DNA of 12,445 nt from DALYJJ01 sp031969915 (GTDB taxonomy: Bacteria > Acidobacteriota > Terriglobia > Bryobacterales > Bryobacteraceae). A model generated the notes under the pieces. It searched no databases. It was not told where the DNA came from and saw nothing but the letters and a program-made list of their open reading frames with translations. A program made the position numbers and the translations under genes. Location of the stretch: positions 1 through 12,445 of the forward strand of contig DALYJJ010000166.1 of assembly GCA_031969915.1 (NCBI GenBank). The letters run 5' to 3'. This document shows positions 1 through 7,055 of the stretch, piece by piece; position 1 is the stretch's first letter, and each line of letters begins with the position of its first letter.

Positions 1-585
1 CGGCGCGGCAGGCGCGGTCGCGAACCGGAAGTCGTTCATCTGGGGCCGCGCGAAGGTGCCGCCGGTGTAAGACAAGGTCACCCGCGACAGAGTAACGTCC
101 GCCACGATCCCGAAGAACGCGCCTGTGTTCGTGGTGAGCATGTTCGTGTTGTTGAACACGGTGGTCGTTCCGCTCTTCACTTCGATGGTCGACTTCTCGG
201 TGGTGCTGCCCGTGGTCAAGCGGAACCAGAATCCGAGCGCGTTCACGCCCGTCGAAGGCATGAGCGCGATCAGCGCCGAGGCGCCGTCGTTATTCGGCCC
301 AGCGATGATTTGCCCCCACGGCGAGAGCGTGGTCACCTGGAAGTTCGAACCCGTGAAGTTGTACGGGTAGAACGTGACCTGGTCGCCCGAAGTGGGCAGC
401 GCCAGCGACGCATACAGGCCGCCGGGCACGCTGTCGAAGTCGATCAGCGTCTGGTTGGTGTATCCGGCGGTCGAGGCCGCGGTCTGCCACGCCGACAAGC
501 TGTTGTAGGTTTGGATCGACGCGCCGGTAAGGGTCGACGCCAGGATCAGAGTCAAACAAATCCATCGAATGATGTTGCAGCGCAT
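1..585 (-). CDS. Exported beta-rich protein, PEP-CTERM-like, C-terminus cut by window edge
   Basis: I do not recognise a specific family. The reading frame stays open for 195 codons from the ATG at 585 to the left edge, so the C-terminus is missing. The start is supported by a strong Shine-Dalgarno AAGGAGA (591-597) five bases upstream. Residues 1-22 form a signal peptide: basic start (MRCNIIR), hydrophobic core (WICLTLILASTLTG), small residues at the likely cleavage site. The mature part is rich in Thr, Ser, Gly, Asn and aromatic residues with alternating hydrophobic positions, as in an extracellular beta-sandwich. It includes ALGFWFRLTTG near residues 116-126 and a MNDFRFATAPAAP segment at 183-195. 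A DFRF-like strand followed by an Ala/Pro linker commonly precedes a PEP-CTERM sorting signal, but that motif would lie outside the window, so this is inference. It follows the nucleoside operon on the same strand after 167 bp and probably has its own promoter. Confidence 0.72.
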   Translation of the reverse strand, partial: MRCNIIRWICLTLILASTLTGASIQTYNSLSAWQTAASTAGYTNQTLIDFDSVPGGLYASLALPTSGDQVTFYPYNFTGSNFQVTTLSPWGQIIAGPNNDGASALIALMPSTGVNALGFWFRLTTGSTTEKSTIEVKSGTTTVFNNTNMLTTNTGAFFGIVADVTLSRVTLSYTGGTFARPQMNDFRFATAPAAP

Positions 586-752
586 TGCTCTCTCCTTGGA
601 ACCGGCGCTCGCGGAGACGGCCGCCAGAGGAAGCTGCCTCTCCACATTCGGTTCACGCCATTTTTTGAATTCGAAGGAGTAGTCGCCGCGCCACGGAAGT
701 CGTCTCGCGCCGATTTCGGACTTTGTTACCCTAATTCCTTGCCGATGTTGGG

Positions 753-2132
753 CTATCTCGAAAGGCTCTGCCGGATACTCCGTTGGTACTCCCTGGCCTT
801 CTGAAGTACCACCACAGGATCCATGGTCAGCGGCCGTGCGCCCCTGACAATGAGCCGCCCCTGGACGAAAACGTCGAGCACATCCGCGCCCTTCGACGCG
901 TAGACAAGCTGCGAATAGACGTCCCACATGGGAACGGCGTGCGGGCGGTCTAAGCGCACCGTGATCAGGTCCGCGCGCTTGCCCGGTTCCAGAGAGCCGA
1001 TCTCCTTCTCCATGCCGAGCGCTCTCGCTCCTCGCACGGTCGCCATTTCAAAGGCCGTCCTGGCGGGCAGCGCCTGGGGATCGCGCCGCACCAGTTTTTG
1101 CAGCTTCGCCGCGAGGTCCATCTCCTCGAAGAGGCTGAAATCGTTGTTACTGCCCGCGGGCCCATCCGGACCCAACCCCACCGCCACGTCCGCCTCCAGC
1201 AGGGCGGCGACGGGCGCCGCGCCGCTCGCGAGCTTCATGTTGCTCGACGGGCAATGCGCCACACCCACGCCGCGGTGCGCCAGCAGGCGGATGTCGTCTT
1301 CGTCCACGTGAACGCAATGGGCGGCCAGCGTGCGGCCGTCGAAGACTCCCAGGCGGTCGAGATACTGGACCGGCGATTGCCGGTGGGCCGTCAGGCTGTC
1401 TTCGCGTTCCTTCAGTGTTTCGGCCACGTGAATCAGCAAAGGCGCGCCGTGCCGATTGGCCAAGGCTCGCGTTGCTTTCAACGTCTCCGGCGAAACGGTG
1501 TACATCGAGTGCGGCGCGACCGCGGCGGTGATCAGCGGGTCCCCGCGGAAGCGCTCCAGGAACTTGCCGGTGCGCGCCAACCCGATCTCCGGGGTCTTGG
1601 CGTCGGGCACGGGAAAGCCGATGACGGTCTGCCCGAGTACACCCCGAAGGCCCGCCTCCTTCGCCGCTTCCGCGATCACTTCCTCGAAGTAATACATGTC
1701 GGCGAAGGTGGTGGTTCCGGAGAGCATCATCTCCAGAGCCGCCAGACGCGTGCCCCAACGCACGAAGTCCGGCGTGACGTTCTTCGCCTCCGCCGGGAAG
1801 ATGTACTTCTCCAACCACTCCTGCAGCCGCAGGTCGTCGGCGATGCCCCGCAGCAGAGACATCGGCGCGTGGGTGTGGGTGTTGATCAGTCCCGGAGCGA
1901 GGAGACTCTCCGGGCGATCCAAACGCTGTTTCGCGCGGTAGCGCCGATCGATCTCGGTTCGCGGCCCGACGGCCAGAATGCGGCCTGCGCCCACCGCCAC
2001 CGCGCCGTTCTCAATCACCCGCCGCGTGGGGTCCATGGTCACCACGAAGCGGGCGGTCACGATCCAATCGGCCGGCTGCTGCGCGCCGCACAGCGCGGCG
2101 AAGAGGAAGAACCAGCTAACGCAGATACGCAT
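753..2132 (-). CDS. MtaD/SAH deaminase-like amidohydrolase with signal peptide
   Basis: A zinc amidohydrolase (COG0402 / TRZ-ATZ group), closest by eye to 5-methylthioadenosine/S-adenosylhomocysteine deaminases, which convert adenosine-type nucleosides to inosine-type products. From the chosen ATG it is 459 residues. Visible metal and catalytic features are THTH (His86 and His88), PHSMYT (His208), LLIHVAET (His235, Glu238), AAHC (His272) and the Asp323 of GLGPDG, followed by SNNDFSLFEEMD, typical of the family. An in-frame ATG at 2213 would add 27 residues inside cytidine deaminase. I prefer 2132 because residues 1-18 (MRICVSWFFLFAALCGAQ) then form a signal peptide. Usual MtaD proteins are cytoplasmic, so the leader is unusual. 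The start lies 17 bp inside the end of cdd, so translation is probably coupled. Adenosine, methylthioadenosine, SAH or 5'-deoxyadenosine are all possible substrates; the exact one cannot be read from sequence. Confidence 0.85.
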   Translation of the reverse strand: MRICVSWFFLFAALCGAQQPADWIVTARFVVTMDPTRRVIENGAVAVGAGRILAVGPRTEIDRRYRAKQRLDRPESLLAPGLINTHTHAPMSLLRGIADDLRLQEWLEKYIFPAEAKNVTPDFVRWGTRLAALEMMLSGTTTFADMYYFEEVIAEAAKEAGLRGVLGQTVIGFPVPDAKTPEIGLARTGKFLERFRGDPLITAAVAPHSMYTVSPETLKATRALANRHGAPLLIHVAETLKEREDSLTAHRQSPVQYLDRLGVFDGRTLAAHCVHVDEDDIRLLAHRGVGVAHCPSSNMKLASGAAPVAALLEADVAVGLGPDGPAGSNNDFSLFEEMDLAAKLQKLVRRDPQALPARTAFEMATVRGARALGMEKEIGSLEPGKRADLITVRLDRPHAVPMWDVYSQLVYASKGADVLDVFVQGRLIVRGARPLTMDPVVVLQKAREYQRSIRQSLSR

Positions 2133-2505
2133 CGTCGAAGGGCCTCGGGAACAGTTCGCTGAGCCGCAGTGTTTCGCGATCTCCGGCCAGGTTGGCGAGC
2201 ACGATTTCGACATCGCCGCAGAACTCCCAGAGGAGTTGGCGGCAGGCCCCGCAGGGCGGCGTGAGCGTCGCGCTGTCCGCCACCACGGCGATGCGCACGA
2301 AGCGCAGGGAGCCCTCGGAGATCGCCTTGAGGAGAGCCACCCGTTCGGCGCACACGGTCAGGCCGTAGGTTGCGTTCTCGACGTTGCAGCCGGTGTGCAC
2401 GCGGCCGTCCTCGTCCTCGAGCGCCGCGCCCACGAAGAACTTCGAATAGGGCGCGTGCGCCCGCTGACGCACGCGCCACGCCGCGTCGAGCAGGCTCTCT
2501 TTCAT
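2116..2505 (-). CDS. cdd: Cytidine deaminase
   Basis: Hydrolytic deamination of cytidine and deoxycytidine to uridine and deoxyuridine, in the cytoplasm. The 129-residue length fits the small homotetrameric class (about 130 residues). The zinc-nucleotide deaminase signature is complete: CAE at 52-54 (Cys52 zinc ligand, Glu54 proton shuttle) and PCGACRQ at 84-90 (Cys85 and Cys88 zinc ligands). The substrate-binding segments FVGAAL (24-29) and GCNVENATYG (39-48) are also clear. The ATG at 2505 shares ATGA with the stop of the purine phosphorylase gene, which fixes the start. Longer upstream in-frame extension would lie wholly inside pnp and has no deaminase similarity. Its product uridine is a substrate for the pyrimidine phosphorylase in the same operon. 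The 3' end overlaps the amidohydrolase start by 17 bp. Confidence 0.96.
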   Translation of the reverse strand: MKESLLDAAWRVRQRAHAPYSKFFVGAALEDEDGRVHTGCNVENATYGLTVCAERVALLKAISEGSLRFVRIAVVADSATLTPPCGACRQLLWEFCGDVEIVLANLAGDRETLRLSELFPRPFDDAYLR

Positions 2506-3308
2506 GACAGCCTCGGCAGCACCGCTTTCAGCAGGTCGATGAACTGCCCCCGTACGATCCGCCCGGTCTCGAGGACTTCTTCGTGGTCGAGTTTGCCGGG
2601 CAGCACGCCCGCCGCCATATTCGTCACACAGGAGATGCCCAGAACGTCGATGCCCATGTGCCGTGCGGCGATCACTTCGGGCACGGTGGACATGCCCACC
2701 AGGTCCGCGCCGATCGCCCGCAGATAACGGATTTCGGCCGGCGTTTCGTAGCTCGGGCCGAGCAGACCCGCGTACACGCCTTCCTTCAGCTCGATCCCCA
2801 GTTCCCGTCCCGCGGCTTTGGCCGCCTCCCGGTACGGCGCGCTGTACGCGTCGCTCATGTCGGGAAAGCGCGGCCCCAGGGAAGCGTCGTTCGGGCCGCA
2901 CAGCGGATTGCTGCCCTGCAGGTTGATGTGGTCGGAGATCAGAACCAGCGCGCCGCGATCGTAGGAAAGATTGATGCCCCCCGCCGCGTTGGTGATGGCC
3001 AGGGACTTCACGCCCAACCGGCCGAGCACTCGCACGCCGAAGACCACCTGCTCCGGCGTATAGCCTTCGTAGAGGTGAACACGCCCCGCCATGACCGCCA
3101 CGGCAAGCCCGTTCAAGTCACCCACCACGAGCTGGCCCGCGTGTCCCACGGCGGTAGATTGCGGCCATCCTGGGATCTCGCCGTAGGGCACATGCGCGGC
3201 GCCGGACAGTTCGCTCGCGAAGCCGCCCAACCCGCTGCCCAACACCACGGCCACCGTGGGCCGCAACGGCAATCGCGCTTCCAAATATCGAACCGCTTCG
3301 CCGATCAC
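2502..3308 (-). CDS. Purine-nucleoside phosphorylase, trimeric 6-oxopurine type
   Basis: Phosphorolysis of inosine, guanosine and their deoxy forms to free base plus (deoxy)ribose-1-phosphate. The 268-residue length fits the trimeric PNP class (PunA/PNP-I, about 270-290). Motifs in order: phosphate loop GSGLGG (24-29), GRVHLYEGY (75-83), NAAGGI (107-112), LISDHINL, GPSYETPAEIR (184-194), GMSTVPE (205-211) and SCVTNMAAG. With a constant offset of 13 to human PNP, Tyr187, Glu188, Met206 and Asn230 match Phe200, Glu201, Met219 and Asn243. Glu and Asn at those places are the 6-oxopurine recognition pair, so adenosine should be a poor substrate. The start is a GTG at 3308 that overlaps the transporter stop as GTGA. 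An in-frame start further up would lie inside the transporter gene and add a low-complexity tail. The deaminase genes immediately downstream complement it. Gene symbol left open (punA, pnp and deoD usage varies). Confidence 0.95.
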   Translation of the reverse strand: MIGEAVRYLEARLPLRPTVAVVLGSGLGGFASELSGAAHVPYGEIPGWPQSTAVGHAGQLVVGDLNGLAVAVMAGRVHLYEGYTPEQVVFGVRVLGRLGVKSLAITNAAGGINLSYDRGALVLISDHINLQGSNPLCGPNDASLGPRFPDMSDAYSAPYREAAKAAGRELGIELKEGVYAGLLGPSYETPAEIRYLRAIGADLVGMSTVPEVIAARHMGIDVLGISCVTNMAAGVLPGKLDHEEVLETGRIVRGQFIDLLKAVLPRLS

Positions 3309-4528
3309 AAGAGCATCCCCGCGATGCACGCCGACATGAAGTTCGCCATCGTCCCCGCCGCCACCGCACGGAGCCCCAGGCGGGCCATGTCCGACTTCCG
3401 GGTGGGCGCCAGCGCGCCGATGCCGCCGATCTGGATGGCGATCGAGCTCAGGTTCGCGAAACCGCACAAGGCAAACGTGGCGATGGTGAACGAGCGCGGA
3501 TCGAGCCCCGCCTTGAGCGGCCCCAACTGCAGGAAGGCCACGAATTCATTCAACACCAACCGGGTTCCGAGCAGGTTGCCCACCGTCTGCGCATCTTTCC
3601 AACTCACGCCCAGCAGCCACGCGACGGGCGCAAACAACACCCCGAGAATGCCTTCCAGCGACCCGGGAAGCCAGCCCATGCCCGGCAGCCCATGGACCCA
3701 ACCGAGCACGCCGTTCACCAGCGCGATGAGCGCGATGAAGGCGATCAGCATGGCGCAGATGTTCAGCGCGAGGTGCAGCCCGTCGCCCGCGCCGCGCGAC
3801 GCCGCGTCGATCACGTTCACGCCCGGCTTCTCCACCTGCACTTTCACGCCGCCCATGGTCTCCGGTTTGCCGGTCTCCGGGATCAGCATCTTGGCGATGA
3901 GGATCGTCGCGGGCGCGGTCATGATCACGGCGGTCAAAAGGTGTTCGATGGCCACGCCCGCGATCTTCACGTAGGCCGCCATCACCGCGCCGGAGACGTG
4001 GGCCATGCCGCTGACCATGATCGTGAACAGCTCGCTCTGTGTGAGATTCGCAAGGAACGGGCGGATGGTGAGGGGCGCCTCAGTCTGGCCCATGAAGATG
4101 CTGGCGGCGACATTGGTCGACTCGGCGCCGCTGGCCCCCATCACGCGCTGCATCAGTACGGCCATGGCGCGGATCACTACTTGCATGACGCCGAAATAGT
4201 AGAGCACCGAGAAGACGCTGGCGATGAAGATCACGATCGGCAGCACCTGAAAGGCGAAGACCACACCGAACGGGCCGGCCTTTTCGCCGAGCGGCCCGAA
4301 GACGAACTTGCTGCCCATCTCGGCGTACTCCAGCAACGCGTTCACCGCGATGCTGGCCGATTGGAACCCATACGCCAGGGGCGTCTTCAGCACCAGGAAA
4401 GCGAACAGGAACTGGAGGCCCAGGCCCCACAGCAGCAGTTGCGGCCGGATGCTGCGGCGAGCGCTGGAGAACAGGTAGGCGAGCAGGAGGATGACGGCCA
4501 GGCCGAGCAGGCCCGTCAGCCGCTCCAC
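3305..4528 (-). CDS. nupC: NupC-type concentrative nucleoside transporter (CNT family)
   Basis: An inner-membrane nucleoside symporter coupled to Na+ or H+. The 407 residues fit bacterial CNTs (about 400-420). Hydrophobic segments run throughout, starting with LLGLAVILLLAYLF (7-20) and LLLWGLGLQFLFAFLVL. The diagnostic transport-site motifs are intact: SGAESTNVAASIFMGQTEAP (133-152, with GQTE at 147-150 contacting the nucleobase), the GTRLVLNEFVAF signature (321-332) and CGFANLSSIAIQIGGIGAL (355-373), the last two contacting ribose in the Vibrio homologue. The start is a GTG at 4528, one base beyond the TAA stop of the pyrimidine phosphorylase. Its own stop overlaps the purine phosphorylase start (GTGA). 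Position between the two phosphorylases makes nucleoside uptake for catabolism the clear role. Purine versus pyrimidine preference and coupling ion cannot be decided by eye. Confidence 0.95.
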   Translation of the reverse strand: MERLTGLLGLAVILLLAYLFSSARRSIRPQLLLWGLGLQFLFAFLVLKTPLAYGFQSASIAVNALLEYAEMGSKFVFGPLGEKAGPFGVVFAFQVLPIVIFIASVFSVLYYFGVMQVVIRAMAVLMQRVMGASGAESTNVAASIFMGQTEAPLTIRPFLANLTQSELFTIMVSGMAHVSGAVMAAYVKIAGVAIEHLLTAVIMTAPATILIAKMLIPETGKPETMGGVKVQVEKPGVNVIDAASRGAGDGLHLALNICAMLIAFIALIALVNGVLGWVHGLPGMGWLPGSLEGILGVLFAPVAWLLGVSWKDAQTVGNLLGTRLVLNEFVAFLQLGPLKAGLDPRSFTIATFALCGFANLSSIAIQIGGIGALAPTRKSDMARLGLRAVAAGTMANFMSACIAGMLL

Positions 4529-4529
4529 C

Positions 4530-5834
4530 TTAGCCCACGACCTCGAGAATCAACTCGCGCTCTTCCGGTGCGTGGGTGGAAATGCGGAACGCGTCTTCCA
4601 CCATCTCCGCAGCCTCCTCCACGCGCTCTTCGCCGGTGTAGTAGAGGCGGCACAACACCGCTCCCGCATCCACCTTCTGGCCGATCTTCACTTCCAGAAT
4701 CACGCCCACGGCGGGATCGATCTTGTCTTCCTTCTGATCGCGGCCCGCGCCGATCATCATCGAGGCGCGCCCAATGTCCTCGGCGTCGATCGCCGTCACG
4801 TAGCCCGCGCGCGGCGACATCACCTCACGCACGCCGGTGGCGTTCGGCAGCAGTTCGAAGCGATCCAACACCTGCGGGTTGCCGCCCTGCGCGGTGATCA
4901 CTTCCTTGAACTTCCGGTAGCCCGAGCCGTCCAGCAACATGCGCTGCGCCACGTCTCGCGCTTCGTCGAGGGTCTTGGCGACCTTGCCGAGGAAGATCAT
5001 CCGCGCCGCCAATTCCAGCGAAATGCGCGTCAGGTCCGTGGGCCCGAGGTTCTGCAGCGTCTGCGAGACCTCCATGATCTCCAGGGCGTTGCCCACGGCG
5101 TAGCCAAGCGGCTGGTTCATGTCCGTGATCAGCGCGGTCACGCGTTTGTCCATGCGCCGTCCAATGCCCACCATCATCTGCGCCAGACGCCGCGCATCCA
5201 CCTGGCGCTTCATGAACGCGCCCGCGCCCACCTTCACGTCGAGAACCAGCGCGTCCAATCCCACGGCCAGCTTCTTCGACATGATCGACGATGCGATCAG
5301 CGGAATCGACTCCACCGTGGCGGTGACGTCGCGCAAGGAGTAGAGCTTCCCGTCCGCCGGCGCCACTTCTTCGGACTGCCCGATAAAGGCCAGCCCCAGC
5401 CGTCCCAACTGATCACGGAACTCGTCGATCGTCAGGTTGGTGCGAAAGCCCGGAATCGCCTCGAGTTTGTCCAGCGTACCGCCGGTGTGCCCGAGGGCGC
5501 GGCCCGAGATCATGGGCACCACGACACCCGCGGCCGCCGCCAGGGGCGCGGCCACCAGGGAGGTCTTGTCGCCGACACCGCCGGTGGAGTGTTTGTCCAC
5601 CTTGATGCCCGGCACAGCCGACAGGTCGACTGTCTGCCCGGAACGGACCATGATATCGGTGAGGGCGCTCACCTCGCGGTCGGACATGCCGGAGAAGAAT
5701 GTGGCCATCAAAAACGCCGACACCTGATAGTCCGGCACTTCGCCGTTCGTGTAGCCATCGATCAAGTGCTGGATCTCTTCGGCGGCCAGTTCTTCGCCGT
5801 CCCGCTTCCTCTGGATCAGATCAACTATGCGCAT
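4530..5834 (-). CDS. pdp: Pyrimidine-nucleoside phosphorylase (thymidine phosphorylase family)
   Basis: Phosphorolysis of uridine, thymidine and/or deoxyuridine to base plus (deoxy)ribose-1-phosphate, in the cytoplasm. The 434-residue length matches Pdp/DeoA (about 433-440). The family signature KVDKHSTGGVGDKTSL is at 78-93 (phosphate binding, His82), followed by SGRALGHTGGTLDKLE (110-125) and YSLRDVTATV (Arg168). SSIMSKKLA gives Ser183 and Lys187, equivalent to the pyrimidine-binding His85, Arg171, Ser186 and Lys190 of E. coli thymidine phosphorylase (offset 3). The N-terminus MRIVDLIQRKRDGEELAAEE resembles Bacillus Pdp, so I favour the broad-specificity uridine/thymidine enzyme over DeoA, though motifs alone do not separate them. 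ATG at 5834 has AAGG (5843-5846) eight bases upstream. It is the first gene of the salvage operon, preceded by a 110-bp gap. Confidence 0.95.
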   Translation of the reverse strand: MRIVDLIQRKRDGEELAAEEIQHLIDGYTNGEVPDYQVSAFLMATFFSGMSDREVSALTDIMVRSGQTVDLSAVPGIKVDKHSTGGVGDKTSLVAAPLAAAAGVVVPMISGRALGHTGGTLDKLEAIPGFRTNLTIDEFRDQLGRLGLAFIGQSEEVAPADGKLYSLRDVTATVESIPLIASSIMSKKLAVGLDALVLDVKVGAGAFMKRQVDARRLAQMMVGIGRRMDKRVTALITDMNQPLGYAVGNALEIMEVSQTLQNLGPTDLTRISLELAARMIFLGKVAKTLDEARDVAQRMLLDGSGYRKFKEVITAQGGNPQVLDRFELLPNATGVREVMSPRAGYVTAIDAEDIGRASMMIGAGRDQKEDKIDPAVGVILEVKIGQKVDAGAVLCRLYYTGEERVEEAAEMVEDAFRISTHAPEERELILEVVG

Positions 5835-5944
5835 TATGAAGACCTTAGCGTACCATCTTATCTCATAGAAAGTAAACGCACAGAGAACTTTCGCGGGCTC
5901 CGTGCGCCGCTTTCAACCCGTTTCTGGCGCTGTTCCGCGGGCCG
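5835..5944 (-). promoter_or_regulatory. Intergenic leader, probable promoter of the nucleoside-salvage operon
   Basis: This 110-bp gap separates the phosphatase gene from pdp, whereas genes on either side mostly touch or overlap. The 46 bases nearest pdp are about 63% A+T by hand count, clearly richer than the flanks. On the minus strand there is a TAAGAT hexamer (5855-5860), about 20 bases before the start codon, as a possible -10. I see no convincing -35 at 16-18 bp, and no strong palindrome that would name a regulator. No rho-independent terminator for the upstream gene is evident. A promoter here is inferred from spacing and composition only; read-through from the upstream operon is also possible. 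Confidence 0.35.
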
Positions 5945-6760
5945 CTACTCAGGCCTGATGTCCGGCATCGGGTACCGGTATTGCGCGGAAAAGATCTCGC
6001 CGAACAGGCCCAACATCTGGTCGTGAATCAACCCGTTGGTGGCCAGCAGGTGCACCCCGCCAAGGGTTGCACGGCCACCTTTCATGTCCGAAACGCGGCC
6101 TCCGGCCTCCTCCACCAGAAGGATACCGGCCGCCATGTCCCACGGCTTCAAGCCGAACTCCCAAAACGCTTCCAACCGCCCGGACGCCACGTAGGCCAGG
6201 TCAATCGCCGCCGAGCCCGCGCGCCGCACACCGTGACTGATCATCGCCAGTTGGTAGTAGAAATGCACGTTCACGTTCTGGTGCCGCTTCAGGCTCGGAA
6301 AGCCGGTGGCCACGAGCGCTTCCTCCACCTTGGGGGCCTTGGAGACGCGAATGCGCTTGTTGTTGAGCCAGGCTCCCGCTCCCCGCTCGGTGGTGAACAT
6401 CTCATCGCGCACCGGGTCATAGATGACGCCCGCCACCAGTTCGCCGGCCCGCTCCAGCGCGAGCGTGATATTGAACACCGGAAAGCCGTGGGCGAAGTTG
6501 GTCGTGCCGTCCAGAGGGTCCAGATACCAGCGGTACTCCGAACGCCCCTCGTGACCCGTGCCCTCTTCGGCCACCACCCCGTGAGAAGGAAACAGCGTCT
6601 TCAGCTTGTCGACGACGAACTTCTCGCTGGCGCGGTCGGCTTCGGTCACCAGGTCGTATTCACCCTTCAGTTCGAAGCCCACCCGTTTCTCCAGGTAACG
6701 CATGAGGAGCGCTCCTGCTTCGCGGGCGATTTCGGCGGCCGGCTCCAGAAAAGAAGTCAC
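5945..6760 (-). CDS. suhB: Inositol-monophosphatase family phosphatase (SuhB-like)
   Basis: A Mg2+-dependent phosphatase of the FIG superfamily, hydrolysing inositol-1-phosphate or related phosphomonoesters in the cytoplasm. The 271 residues fit the usual 260-275. The metal-binding motifs are complete: VVAEEGTG (Glu65 and Glu66), the WYLDPLDGTTNFAHG box at 78-92 (Asp81, Asp84) and KPWDMAAGILLVEEAGG at 205-221 (Asp208). The start is a GTG at 6760 that overlaps the stop of the upstream Hfq-like gene as GTGA. Members of this family vary in substrate (inositol phosphates, fructose-1,6-bisphosphate, PAP, histidinol phosphate). Motifs here fit inositol monophosphatase, but the substrate is unproven and the symbol is by similarity. 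SuhB of E. coli also works in rRNA transcription; whether that applies here cannot be judged. Confidence 0.92.
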   Translation of the reverse strand: MTSFLEPAAEIAREAGALLMRYLEKRVGFELKGEYDLVTEADRASEKFVVDKLKTLFPSHGVVAEEGTGHEGRSEYRWYLDPLDGTTNFAHGFPVFNITLALERAGELVAGVIYDPVRDEMFTTERGAGAWLNNKRIRVSKAPKVEEALVATGFPSLKRHQNVNVHFYYQLAMISHGVRRAGSAAIDLAYVASGRLEAFWEFGLKPWDMAAGILLVEEAGGRVSDMKGGRATLGGVHLLATNGLIHDQMLGLFGEIFSAQYRYPMPDIRPE

Positions 6761-7038
6761 TCGGCGGCCCCGCCGGCTTCGTACAGGTACTTGATGTCGT
6801 GCTTGAAGATGAACAGGTTCGGCCCGTCGGTCCGCGTCAGACGGATGAAATGAGCGTCGTAGAATTCGATCTTTCCTTCGATCTCGTCGTTGTCCGTGAG
6901 CTTGACGCGAACCGGCGTCGCCTCGTCGATGAGGCGGCGCAAATACTTGGGCTCCTCGAAGGTCTGCTCTCCGACCTTCGGTTTGGCCTTCCCTGTGGGA
7001 CGTAGCTCCATTGCTTCCATCGTAGCGGAGACGGTCAC
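6757..7038 (-). CDS. Divergent Hfq-like (Sm-fold) RNA-binding protein
   Basis: A small protein (93 residues from the GTG at 7038) whose residues 32-88 align well with the Hfq Sm core. PVRVKLTDNDEIEGKIEFYD matches the Sm1 strands (PVSIYLVNG...LQGQIESFD in E. coli Hfq), and FKHDIKYLYE (77-86) matches the YKHAISTVVP Sm2 segment with its Lys-His pair. Helix 1 is recognisable (YLRRLIDE). However, the conserved Gln8 and Asp9 of the proximal RNA site are not found, the rim arginines (16, 17, 19) align with Ile, Asp and Ala, and distal-face Tyr25, Lys31 and Gln33 align with Lys, Glu and Glu. These alignments are by eye. It begins 17 bp after the VWFA stop and overlaps the phosphatase start. Starts at GTG 7038, ATG 7020 or ATG 7011 are all possible; none has a clear Shine-Dalgarno. 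It may be a hexameric Hfq variant with altered RNA preference. Confidence 0.78.
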   Translation of the reverse strand: MTVSATMEAMELRPTGKAKPKVGEQTFEEPKYLRRLIDEATPVRVKLTDNDEIEGKIEFYDAHFIRLTRTDGPNLFIFKHDIKYLYEAGGAAE

Positions 7039-7055
7039 CGCTGCGCTGAGCGCGG

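Noticed and set aside
586..752. Sigma-54-like TGGC motif and terminator in the gap between the amidohydrolase and the exported protein
   Set aside because: The TGGCGTG stretch lacks the matching TTGC half, and no stem with a T-run is visible; I can assign nothing beyond the SD next to the start at 585.
2133..2213. 27-residue N-terminal extension of the amidohydrolase
   Set aside because: It lies wholly inside cdd, has no family similarity, and would bury the signal peptide that begins at the ATG at 2132.
3692..4897. Open frame antisense to nupC and the end of pdp
   Set aside because: Low-complexity His/Asp/Arg composition that follows from the reverse complement of membrane-protein codons.
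5881..5944. Possible terminator hairpin after the phosphatase gene
   Set aside because: Only a 5-bp GCGCC/GGCGC pairing across a long loop with no T-run; not above chance in this composition.
4491..6026. Long open frame antisense to the pyrimidine phosphorylase (511 codons, plus strand)
   Set aside because: His/Arg-rich shadow of pdp in GC-rich DNA; no recognisable motif and it crosses two real genes and their gap.
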